DNA of 32,884 nucleotides from Gammaproteobacteria bacterium. Its GTDB lineage: Bacteria > Pseudomonadota > Gammaproteobacteria > Thiohalospirales > Thiohalospiraceae. A program made the translations under genes and the position numbers. The stretch is from contig JAJRUX010000096.1 in NCBI GenBank assembly GCA_024277575.1, positions 1-32,884 on the forward strand, in the 5' to 3' direction. Shown one piece after another: positions 17,819 to 25,444 of this stretch (positions are counted from its first letter, which is position 1; each line of letters opens with the position of its first letter). A model generated the notes under the pieces. That model was not told the DNA's origin. It saw only the letters and a list, made by a program, of their open reading frames with translations, and did not search any database.

Positions 17819-18931
17819 TCAACTTGACGAGGCGCTTCGCCCCAGCCACATCTGAATTGCATCAGCAATTCGTGGCCGCTGTTTGCCTGGCCCGTCAATA
17901 AAAGAGTTCCCGTGTTCACGCAAAAGTTTACGCAGCTCCTGGTAGTGCCCCAATTTGTACAAACATTCGGCATACCAGAGCATGAGTTGCGGCTCACCGT
18001 TTCGAAACTGCAACGTTTGACGCAACCGCTCAGCCGCCTCTTCCACCTCGCCCGTCCGTATCAACAGGCGACCCAGCCCTAGGGTCGCAGGATAGTTTTC
18101 CGGTTGCAATCTGATTATTTCACGATAAATCTGTTTGGCTTTCTCCAGGTTCACTTCCTCACGATCCCGCTCCAGCAAACCGGTAAAGGCGTAATCATCG
18201 TATAGCCTCGCCTGCCGAAGCAGTGTATCGATATCATCCGGAGCATTGGCAACGGCTCTATCCACCAGCATGGCTTTTTCCAGGAACTCGTTTTCTATCC
18301 GGGCTATTGACGAAGCAGCCATAACCCGAATCGAGTTGTCCGGATCCAGCAGGGCACTACGCAGGGCTGGGGCAAACTCAGGGCGAAAATGTTTACTCAT
18401 CAGCACAATGGCATCCCGCTTTTGCTGCAGGGTGCCATTGGCAAGAATATCTCTAAAGGAATCGGGAGCAGAAACTCCACCCAAGGCGCTGTGGACTTCA
18501 AGAAAATCGGCCAGTTCGGCAACTTCATCCCGTTGCTCTTTTGGAAACAGGCCGGTATACCAATCTTCAAAGCTTGTGGTCGTCCGTCGGTACCAGGCAT
18601 ACAGTGCAATAGTGAGTAGCGTCCCCATGACACCTATCGGACCAAACGCCGCCGTCGCAACCAGAAACAGATACACCGTGCGACGCTTTACCCCTCCCGG
18701 GCAATGAAACAGTTTCTGCTGCCAGAAAAGCAGTAGTGCCACCAGCAGAATGTGCAGTACAGCAGCCCACCCTATAGACAAAACATCCGCCGCCGTACCG
18801 TACAGGAGCATCAGCTCCAGCACCAACGTAATCAGCAACACGACAGCAAACTGAATACGGCAACCGGATGAGGTTTTGCGCCCCTTCACTGGTTGCTGGA
18901 TATATTTACTGCTTATTGTTGGGGCAGTCAT
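17819..18931 (-). CDS. pelE: Pel inner-membrane TPR protein PelE
   Basis: 370 residues. The N-terminal third has two hydrophobic hairpins (about 27-70 and 84-112). The remainder is helical and repeat-rich, with a HEAT-like piece (FAPALRSALLDPDNSIRVMAASS) then tetratricopeptide repeats (LEKAKQIYREIIRLQPENYPATLGLGRLLIRTGEVEEAAERL). Position between pelD and pelF and this layout match PelE, which forms the inner-membrane synthase complex with PelD, PelF and PelG. It is slightly longer than the roughly 330-residue P. aeruginosa protein. Sequence conservation in PelE is low, so the call rests on layout and context. Confidence 0.88.
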   Translation of the reverse strand: MTAPTISSKYIQQPVKGRKTSSGCRIQFAVVLLITLVLELMLLYGTAADVLSIGWAAVLHILLVALLLFWQQKLFHCPGGVKRRTVYLFLVATAAFGPIGVMGTLLTIALYAWYRRTTTSFEDWYTGLFPKEQRDEVAELADFLEVHSALGGVSAPDSFRDILANGTLQQKRDAIVLMSKHFRPEFAPALRSALLDPDNSIRVMAASSIARIENEFLEKAMLVDRAVANAPDDIDTLLRQARLYDDYAFTGLLERDREEVNLEKAKQIYREIIRLQPENYPATLGLGRLLIRTGEVEEAAERLRQTLQFRNGEPQLMLWYAECLYKLGHYQELRKLLREHGNSFIDGPGKQRPRIADAIQMWLGRSASSS

Positions 18932-18992
18932 AGTTTATACCTGGTGTCATGTCCAATAACAAAATAAACAACTAAGCGGGAGTATGAAGATC

Positions 18993-20375
18993 TTAAATCC
19001 TAACCGCCCACGATGCTTCTCGTAACTCCCCCCCCAACTCACTCTGGAGGGCCTGCAGCAACCGCTCTTCCACAATTCGGGCATTTCGCGTCGGTGTGGC
19101 CGGAAGAATGATGGTAAATTCCCGGCCATTATTGCGCCGGTCAAAGGCCAGATCCGTGGTACGCAACACCTGATCAACCGCCTTGCTCAACGCAACCGGC
19201 GCATGAGAGCGCACATCCTTTGGCAGTTCATCGTAGTTCTGAAGCGCTATATCGATCTGCGCAAGAGCAAAGTTATGTCGCCGGGCCAGAGATGTTAAAA
19301 AGGCCGTCTGGCGAGTGTAATAATTGGAAGACAAAAACAGTCCGCTGTCGTTGACGACACTGTTCTCTTTCGCGGTATGAAACCGCCGAGCATTACCATA
19401 GACCGTACCAATCCATTCACACACCACCTCGAAATTCTTGATGGTTGTCCAGCCCAGTTCGATAAAATCCAGCTCTTCGATTTTGAGCATACCGATAACC
19501 TCGCCGGTTTCGGCGTTGGTTAATGGTCCTGCCAGGATGCCCTGCCGGTCCAGTATATGCTCATCATTCTCGTTGGAGATACTCAAGATGCGGCGACGCG
19601 CAACCACCTCCTGAAACAAGGGATGTTCCGCTCCAATAACTCGCAGATACTCATCCTTTCCTGTCCAGCCGGTATGTACCGCCGCTTCCAGCACATCCTG
19701 GCTAAGAATAAATACCGAGGATTTCTGCGGATTCATCACGGCACGGACCATATCCATGATGCTGAACAAAACCTTGCCCGAATCGAGTTGCTCCAGTGAT
19801 TTTACCGCCTGATGCATGGAGATAACGGTACGCATCTGACCTGCAACACGCACCTCCAGATCGGTTTTGATCTCTTGCTGACGCTGATAGGCATCGGCAA
19901 TAACCTTCTCATTTCGACGTGCTTCTTCCAATTGTTTACGCAGCTGTTCACGTTCCCGCAAATGACGCATGCGCAACTCGCCCAAAAACACAGCAGCAAC
20001 AAACCACATCAGCGGACGACGCACTATGTTGAACAGATAATCATAGAGATCCTGATTCAGGGTCTGCTCGGGAATACCCACCGCCAGCAAAACAACCGTC
20101 GCCGCCAGGGCGGCAAGTACGCCTTCCGCTGTGCCGTACTGTACTGTAACCAAAAGTATGATTAGCCAGAACGGATGTGGTGTGACATACCAGAATGAAT
20201 CTGCATCAAAAACGAACTGATCCAGCAAGATAGCCAGCACAAAAAACAGGGCAATCTCCAGCAATGCTGAGCGTCTTACACCCAGAATCCGGACCGGTTT
20301 GTGCTCCAAATCCTTTGCGGCATTTTCCGCCGCATTATCTGCAAATTTCGGGCGCTGCAATATCTCGGTCTTCAT
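18993..20375 (-). CDS. pelD: c-di-GMP receptor PelD
   Basis: 460 residues. Several hydrophobic segments at the N-terminus (about 35-125) are followed by a coiled-coil stretch (about 130-175), a GAF domain (about 190-320) and a degenerate GGDEF domain. The GGDEF signature has become NNGREF (415-420), so it should not make c-di-GMP, but the inhibitory-site motif RxxD is kept as RTTD (405-408) at the correct distance upstream. P. aeruginosa PelD binds c-di-GMP through this site and activates polymerisation, so the same control is expected here. An arginine near 438 may be the second ligand contact. The start overlaps the preceding pelC-like stop by 4 bp. Confidence 0.95.
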   Translation of the reverse strand: MKTEILQRPKFADNAAENAAKDLEHKPVRILGVRRSALLEIALFFVLAILLDQFVFDADSFWYVTPHPFWLIILLVTVQYGTAEGVLAALAATVVLLAVGIPEQTLNQDLYDYLFNIVRRPLMWFVAAVFLGELRMRHLREREQLRKQLEEARRNEKVIADAYQRQQEIKTDLEVRVAGQMRTVISMHQAVKSLEQLDSGKVLFSIMDMVRAVMNPQKSSVFILSQDVLEAAVHTGWTGKDEYLRVIGAEHPLFQEVVARRRILSISNENDEHILDRQGILAGPLTNAETGEVIGMLKIEELDFIELGWTTIKNFEVVCEWIGTVYGNARRFHTAKENSVVNDSGLFLSSNYYTRQTAFLTSLARRHNFALAQIDIALQNYDELPKDVRSHAPVALSKAVDQVLRTTDLAFDRRNNGREFTIILPATPTRNARIVEERLLQALQSELGGELREASWAVRI

Positions 20376-20950
20376 TGTTTGCCTTCCATCATTTGTTGTG
20401 ACAGCTCTTGCACCAGGCGCATTACCACTCGCTGTGCGGCCTCAGTCATGCTATCCCTTCCCAGATAGGCACTACCCACTTCAGAAGCACTGGCCGCCCA
20501 CAAAACCGCTCCATCAGTACGAATCAGGCGAACACTGATGCCAACAACCGGTTGCTTGCGGAAACCATAGCGATAGCCATATTCCGTTACACTACCGATT
20601 AAAACAGCATCGGCTCCTGCAGCCCGTGCCATCGCTACAGGCTCATCTGTTGAATGATTTCCAACAGGCTGTGCAGCATTTAACAGTGGAGATTCCTGTA
20701 CCGAAAACAGGCCTTCTTTATACAGCTCTGTGGCTACAATCTTGGCAACAGCAACTCCCGCCTTGGGATGAACCGTAAGATTTTGGAAGGGAACAACAAG
20801 CACACTCCCATCGCGCTGAGGCGGCGGAGAGTTGCTGATAAAATTACGCTCCAGATGAGAGCCGGTAGTACACCCTGAAAGCCAGAGCGCCGCCACTGCA
20901 AACAAGACAAATGCGACAGCTTTATAGCGGCTGTTTATGCCTGTATTCAT
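20372..20950 (-). CDS. pelC: PelC-family lipoprotein, second copy
   Basis: 192 residues with a lipoprotein signal (LSGC, Cys27). The mature part aligns well by eye with the neighbouring copy: VPFQNLTVHP, ELYKEGLF, GSVTEYGYRYG, PVVGISVRLIR and RDSMTEAAQRVV. PelC in P. aeruginosa is an outer-membrane lipoprotein that forms a twelve-subunit ring around the PelB pore. Of the two copies this one is closer in length to the known protein (172 residues). It overlaps both neighbours by 4 bp, so expression of the two PelCs should be coupled. Confidence 0.92.
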   Translation of the reverse strand: MNTGINSRYKAVAFVLFAVAALWLSGCTTGSHLERNFISNSPPPQRDGSVLVVPFQNLTVHPKAGVAVAKIVATELYKEGLFSVQESPLLNAAQPVGNHSTDEPVAMARAAGADAVLIGSVTEYGYRYGFRKQPVVGISVRLIRTDGAVLWAASASEVGSAYLGRDSMTEAAQRVVMRLVQELSQQMMEGKQ

Positions 20951-21633
20951 GATGGACTCCCCTCTGCCTCCCCGGCAACTGTACTACGCTGCCTAACCTG
21001 TTTATCACCGGCATTGTCCAGCAGCGAGGTTGAGCAACGCAGTTCATTCGCATCCAGCTGCTGCAGCTCTGTTGCCAGGGTATGTACAACCCGCTGCGCG
21101 GCCTGATTAAGGCTGTCACGATGTATAAAACCACGCCCGGTAACACTTTGACTGGAGGCCCAGACAACCTGTCCATCACAACCACGCACCATTCGCACGC
21201 TCAGGCCAACCACAGGCTCTTCGCGTAAACCATGTTGATAACGATACTCTGTCACGCTACCCAGCAGCACTGCATCCACACCGAGCTTGTGTGCCAACTG
21301 CTGGGCACGGGGTACGCTTCGAGTCTGCTTGTCCCCCTCCTTCTCATTGCGCAGCTGCTGGAGCAGCGCCGATTCCTCGCGAATCAGGAACGCCCCCTGC
21401 TGATACAGCTCAGTATTCATCAACTGAGTCAATATCTGACCCGCATTGGGGTGCTCGCTCAGGTTCTCAAACGGCAGAACCGCCACGTGAGGGGTATCCG
21501 GAGAAACAGTCCGGCTCTGTGCCCCATCTTTCTCTATTCCCTTGTTACTTGCACAAGCAGAAAGAGCGAACACAACAAGCAGAACCACCCCGAACAAACC
21601 TGTCTGTTTACTACCGAACTTTTTTTCCAACAT
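20947..21633 (-). CDS. pelC: PelC-family lipoprotein, first copy
   Basis: From ATG 21633 (AAGGGA about 11 nt upstream) the product has 228 residues with lipobox LSAC (Cys27). An in-frame ATG at 21654 would add seven residues; the longer frame to 21813 runs into the PelB barrel gene and is unlikely. It shares with the next gene LPFENLSEHP, ELYQQGAF, GSVTEYRYQHG, PVVGLSVRMVR and RDSLNQAAQRVV. It differs by an insertion (LRNEKEGDKQTR) and a 38-residue polar tail after LATEL carrying an extra cysteine. Two tandem PelCs suggest a mixed ring or specialised subunits. It follows the barrel gene by 71 bp. Confidence 0.9.
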   Translation of the reverse strand: MLEKKFGSKQTGLFGVVLLVVFALSACASNKGIEKDGAQSRTVSPDTPHVAVLPFENLSEHPNAGQILTQLMNTELYQQGAFLIREESALLQQLRNEKEGDKQTRSVPRAQQLAHKLGVDAVLLGSVTEYRYQHGLREEPVVGLSVRMVRGCDGQVVWASSQSVTGRGFIHRDSLNQAAQRVVHTLATELQQLDANELRCSTSLLDNAGDKQVRQRSTVAGEAEGSPS

Positions 21634-21704
21634 CACGATTTTATCCCTTGTCATAAATGCAACTAATGGGCGCTGATATACTCCACCCGGGAATTTCCGA
21701 AAAA

Positions 21705-23306
21705 TCAGAAACGCCACAACAGATAACAGCCTGCCCGCGTATAACGGGCGTACTCTCCACGATACGGACCTGCACTGTGAACAAACTTCAGACCGGTCTC
21801 CAGACCGAGCCACGGTTCGTAAGCCAGATTAGCTGTCACAAACGGTCCACCAGCCTCATTGCGCGGATCATAGCTGGCGCCAATGCCAGCCTCATAGCGC
21901 AAATAATCACTTAGTCGATCAAACCACATGGCATCCAGCGTATGTACCTGGCGGGACACCACCGGCAGCGGATGATAATCAATTCCCGCATACCGCCGCG
22001 TGTCAACAGAGGTTCGCTCTTCCAGATCCAGGTTGTAACCAACGCTCAGTCGCGGCGCCACTTCCTGCAACAACAGCCGGGCACCGAGCTTGACGCCATA
22101 ACTGCCGGCTACACTATTGTCATCCTTGACTCCGTAATTTCGCGCTGAAGCTGCAATATAAGTTGAGAGAGCTTCATCCACCGGCCGCCGCCAGCCATCC
22201 CGGCCCGGCCGTTCCCAACCCACGGTCAGGCTATCAACGGTACCACCATCCACCACCCCTTCGACATACTGCCATGCCGGCGCCTGATAGCTTGCATCTA
22301 TCCAGACCCGCGCAAGATCCAGACGCTGGGAGTATTCAGCTCGCAAGCCAACAGCACCTTCATTTCCGCCAGACAAGGTCAAACGCGTGTGGGCTGCCCA
22401 ATCAAAGTGCCGTTGCGCATGCAGTTCAAAATACTCTCTTTCACCACTAAATGAGCCCAGCGGACCATCGATACGACGTAACTCGTTGTCCCGTATTGAA
22501 CGTCGCTCATATGTAAAACCCAGTTGGGCTCTCTCCCCGAAAAGCTGATATCCCGACAACCGGGAAATCTGCTGCCAGTCAGCATCATGCAGTTGCTGCC
22601 AATCCATATCCAGACGCAGACGGGGACCGTACTCATACAACAAACCGGCCTTCGCCGCGATTACCGGCGCATCCTCCCGCCCCATATGCAGTGCCTGGTT
22701 ATAGTAGGTAACGGCCCGCTGCCACTGCCCAAGGCGCGCTTCAATACCGGCCATCTCCGGTAACAACTCTCCGCTGTCCGGATACTGCTCATGCAGCTCC
22801 GCCAATTTTCCACGGGCTGCAAACAACCTTCCGCTCTCCGCCAGCCAAAGCGCTCGCAACCGCTCGAGACGAAGTGCAGTTGCCTCTCGTTGCCGCAAGG
22901 ACAATCTGGACTGCTTTTCTGCATCAGCAACCTCCGGACGGGAGATTAATTCTAGAGCAATATGGGTGTCATCCTCCGCCTGAACACGAAAAATGACATC
23001 CCGCCCGGCGTGTATCAACAAACTGTCATAGCCGGTACTGCTCCAGTCAATCCACCCAGCCGCACGGCTAGTCATATCAGCAAGCAATGAGGGGAGGAGA
23101 GGAGAGGAAAACCGTAAAACCACCTCTCTTCCATCCACTTCATGCCGCACACTCACGGGTTCATTCCAGACGAAAACCAGTCGTAACCGCTCTGCACCAG
23201 AATCAACGTGCAGTTCAACACCATTATCGGCATGTACCATTGGGAGCGCAGATAACATTACCAGTAACATCAGCGCCGGTAACATGTTCCTGTGAAGCCG
23301 CATCAT
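21705..23306 (-). CDS. pelB: outer-membrane barrel part of split PelB
   Basis: 533 residues. It has its own cleavable signal peptide (about 1-26, ending MVHADN), a short TPR region (about 150-215; WQRAVTYYNQALHM) and then an alternating aromatic, beta-rich region from about 230 ending in LLWRF, the terminal phenylalanine typical of BAM-inserted barrels. This corresponds to the C-terminal export pore of P. aeruginosa PelB (about 1190 residues). An N-terminal beta-domain of about 100 residues (VELHVDSGAERLRLVFVW) precedes the TPR part. The own signal peptide shows this is a working separate gene rather than a frameshift product. ATG 23306 overlaps the TPR-gene stop by 4 bp; a second ATG at 23303 is equally possible. 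Confidence 0.88.
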   Translation of the reverse strand: MMRLHRNMLPALMLLVMLSALPMVHADNGVELHVDSGAERLRLVFVWNEPVSVRHEVDGREVVLRFSSPLLPSLLADMTSRAAGWIDWSSTGYDSLLIHAGRDVIFRVQAEDDTHIALELISRPEVADAEKQSRLSLRQREATALRLERLRALWLAESGRLFAARGKLAELHEQYPDSGELLPEMAGIEARLGQWQRAVTYYNQALHMGREDAPVIAAKAGLLYEYGPRLRLDMDWQQLHDADWQQISRLSGYQLFGERAQLGFTYERRSIRDNELRRIDGPLGSFSGEREYFELHAQRHFDWAAHTRLTLSGGNEGAVGLRAEYSQRLDLARVWIDASYQAPAWQYVEGVVDGGTVDSLTVGWERPGRDGWRRPVDEALSTYIAASARNYGVKDDNSVAGSYGVKLGARLLLQEVAPRLSVGYNLDLEERTSVDTRRYAGIDYHPLPVVSRQVHTLDAMWFDRLSDYLRYEAGIGASYDPRNEAGGPFVTANLAYEPWLGLETGLKFVHSAGPYRGEYARYTRAGCYLLWRF

Positions 23307-25444
23307 ATTTTCTGCCCCCCTACTGCCAAAACCTCTCCCGCCTGATCGATATGGCCGGTCTCGATCAGGACAGTGGCAAAATCAGCCCGCAAATCAGGGT
23401 TGTCGGGATAAGCAGCCAGTAACTCTTGAAATGCGAGAATTGCGTTGTCTCGTTCACCGAGTCGATAAAGGCTCTGGGCCCGAACACTCGCCTTGCGCAT
23501 ATCCAGCTCCGGTTCTGCCGCAAGCAACTGAATAACCCGGCGGTAATAGGGTACTGCCAGTTGTGTCTTGTTCCGCCGCGTCAGTAGTTCAGCATAAAAA
23601 TAGTTGCTCTCCACATCACCACTGGTGGTGTTGAGATAACGCCCAAGCATGTCAAATGCATCTTCCCAGCGCCCTTCCTGATAAGCGAGCAAACCGAGCC
23701 TTCGAAGCATGTCGGGATCGCCAGGAGCGATAGCAAGAATGCGTCTGCTGGCCTCCAGTGCCAAATCTGTAAAACCAACCTGATCCGCTCGACGTATATG
23801 GCGACGCAGCTGTTCAACGCTCTGACTGTCTCTTATGGCTTGGCTCAGGACAAGACGCAAGCGAGGGTAATCCTCTTCCCGCTGCAGGATGTCCATCTGA
23901 AATTCAACCGGCTCGCCACTAAAACCGAGTGACACAAGATCACTCTCACCCATTTTCAGCACGCGCTCGGTAGCACCTATATCGAGTAACCGCTCCAACC
24001 ACGCCAGCCGTTGTTTACCCTGTGCGCTGCGAGCCCGCTCTTCCACCCACTGCAATCCAAGCGGTTCAGGCCGGGGACCCCAGATATAAAGCAATTGACT
24101 TACTTCAGGACTTTCGGCCGGTGCTTTTGCAGCCAGTTCCATATAGATCCTCTCTGCCAGAAGCTTGTCCCCCAACTTCAAAGCACGGTATGCCAAAGCC
24201 CGCTTCTCTTTCCGGCTCAGATTCGGCTGTTTTAGCTGCAGTCGCAACAGGGCGAGCAGCTCGTTATGCCGACCTGCTTTCTGCAGGGCTGTTTCATAGC
24301 GATAACTCATCTCCTTCCTTTCTTCATCACCGAGATCGGAACGCATCAGCTGCTGCTGCCAAAATGCAAGCAACTCTTCCTGCCGCTTTGCCTTGCGCAG
24401 CATGGATTCGTAGCGGTAGGTAACCGCCTCCCTCTCCTCTGGACTCAGACCTGGACGCTGAATCTGATCCAGCAGATAGGCAAGCAGCGTCTGCTGGCGG
24501 TTGTTCTCACGCAATGCCGCTTCATAGCGTTCACCCAGCTCCCGGCGCTGCTGTTCATCCAAATCGGAACGCAGCAATTGCTGGCGCAGGAAAGCCAGCC
24601 GTTTCTCCTCACGTCCCAGCTCACGCAGGGTAGTCTCATAGCGATAGCTGATTTCCCGCTTCTCCTTGTCGCTCACATCAGCTCGAGTAAGCTGACGATC
24701 CCAGAAGGCAAACAGTTCTGTATAACGACCCGCTCCAGCCAGTGCCCGCTCATAGTAAGCAGTCCATCTGCCACCGCGATTACCATAACCCTGGAGGTAA
24801 GTAATTGCCCCTTCATACTGCCCCAGATCCAGAGAAAGGCTTACCAGAAACTCCCGTGCCCGCATATCAAACGCAGCTGGGTGCTCACGCGCAAGCTTGC
24901 GCAGTATATCTGTCGCTTCAACAATATCCCCTTCTGCCGCCAGCAAATAGGCAAGATCAAGATAGTCATGCGGCTGTGCTTCATAGTCCTGCACAATACG
25001 CTTCAACACCTCGATCTGCTGGCGATAACGCCCCTCAGCATTGTAAAGTTGCGAAAGATTGCGCAAGGCTTGCTCCGAGGGCTGTACCTCCGTCCGTTTT
25101 TCCAGACTACCGAGATAATCATGAGGACGCTGGGTCTGCTGATAAAATTTACTCAGCCTCAACCGGGCTTCCATATTGCCCGGATTGTATTCAACAAAGG
25201 TTTCCATCAACTCTACCGCTTTGCCCATCTCTCCATAGATGAGGTATAGATCGGAAAGTGGCAGCACCACGTTGGCAGACGCATCTCCTTTCTCCAGCAA
25301 ATTTTCGTACTCTGCACGTGCCGCTGTATATTGCTGGTTTTTATAATGCATCAACGCCAACTCGGAGGGGCGTGGATAAACCAGATAACCGCCAACCAGC
25401 CCCAGCGCCACCACCAGCAAAACGATAAAATGCGCATTCCTCAT
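23303..25444 (-). CDS. pelB: inner-membrane-anchored TPR part of split PelB
   Basis: 713 residues. A single N-terminal helix (about 6-24) with no cleavage site should anchor it in the inner membrane facing the periplasm. Tetratricopeptide-type helices fill nearly all the rest, from YTAARAEYENLLEKG to LAVPYYRRVIQLLAAEP and the last repeat FQELLAAYPDNPDLRADFATVLIE. It equals the N-terminal scaffold of one-piece PelB, which guides polymer through the periplasm and binds PelA. Residues 245-434 hold five 38-residue tandem repeats. The start shares one base with the deacetylase gene stop (TGATG), and its stop overlaps the barrel gene. Confidence 0.88.
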   Translation of the reverse strand: MRNAHFIVLLVVALGLVGGYLVYPRPSELALMHYKNQQYTAARAEYENLLEKGDASANVVLPLSDLYLIYGEMGKAVELMETFVEYNPGNMEARLRLSKFYQQTQRPHDYLGSLEKRTEVQPSEQALRNLSQLYNAEGRYRQQIEVLKRIVQDYEAQPHDYLDLAYLLAAEGDIVEATDILRKLAREHPAAFDMRAREFLVSLSLDLGQYEGAITYLQGYGNRGGRWTAYYERALAGAGRYTELFAFWDRQLTRADVSDKEKREISYRYETTLRELGREEKRLAFLRQQLLRSDLDEQQRRELGERYEAALRENNRQQTLLAYLLDQIQRPGLSPEEREAVTYRYESMLRKAKRQEELLAFWQQQLMRSDLGDEERKEMSYRYETALQKAGRHNELLALLRLQLKQPNLSRKEKRALAYRALKLGDKLLAERIYMELAAKAPAESPEVSQLLYIWGPRPEPLGLQWVEERARSAQGKQRLAWLERLLDIGATERVLKMGESDLVSLGFSGEPVEFQMDILQREEDYPRLRLVLSQAIRDSQSVEQLRRHIRRADQVGFTDLALEASRRILAIAPGDPDMLRRLGLLAYQEGRWEDAFDMLGRYLNTTSGDVESNYFYAELLTRRNKTQLAVPYYRRVIQLLAAEPELDMRKASVRAQSLYRLGERDNAILAFQELLAAYPDNPDLRADFATVLIETGHIDQAGEVLAVGGQKI
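24143..24712 (-). repeat. five tandem 114-bp (38-residue) repeats inside pelB TPR gene
   Basis: Protein residues 245-282, 283-320, 321-358, 359-396 and a more diverged 397-434. Each unit follows the pattern LAFxxxQLxRxDLxxxER, then YRYExxL, then a polar helix ending xEL. The 38-residue period is longer than the usual 34 of TPRs and matches extended helix-turn-helix repeats. Confidence 0.8.

Noticed and set aside
21634-21813. An upstream extension of the first pelC-like gene
   Set aside because: It overlaps the end of the PelB barrel gene and would bury the lipoprotein signal; the start at 21633 gives a normal lipobox position.
23303-23306. Frameshift or assembly error as the cause of the PelB split
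   Set aside because: The downstream gene opens with a full signal peptide and an ATGA overlap as at other junctions of the operon, so separate genes are the simpler reading.
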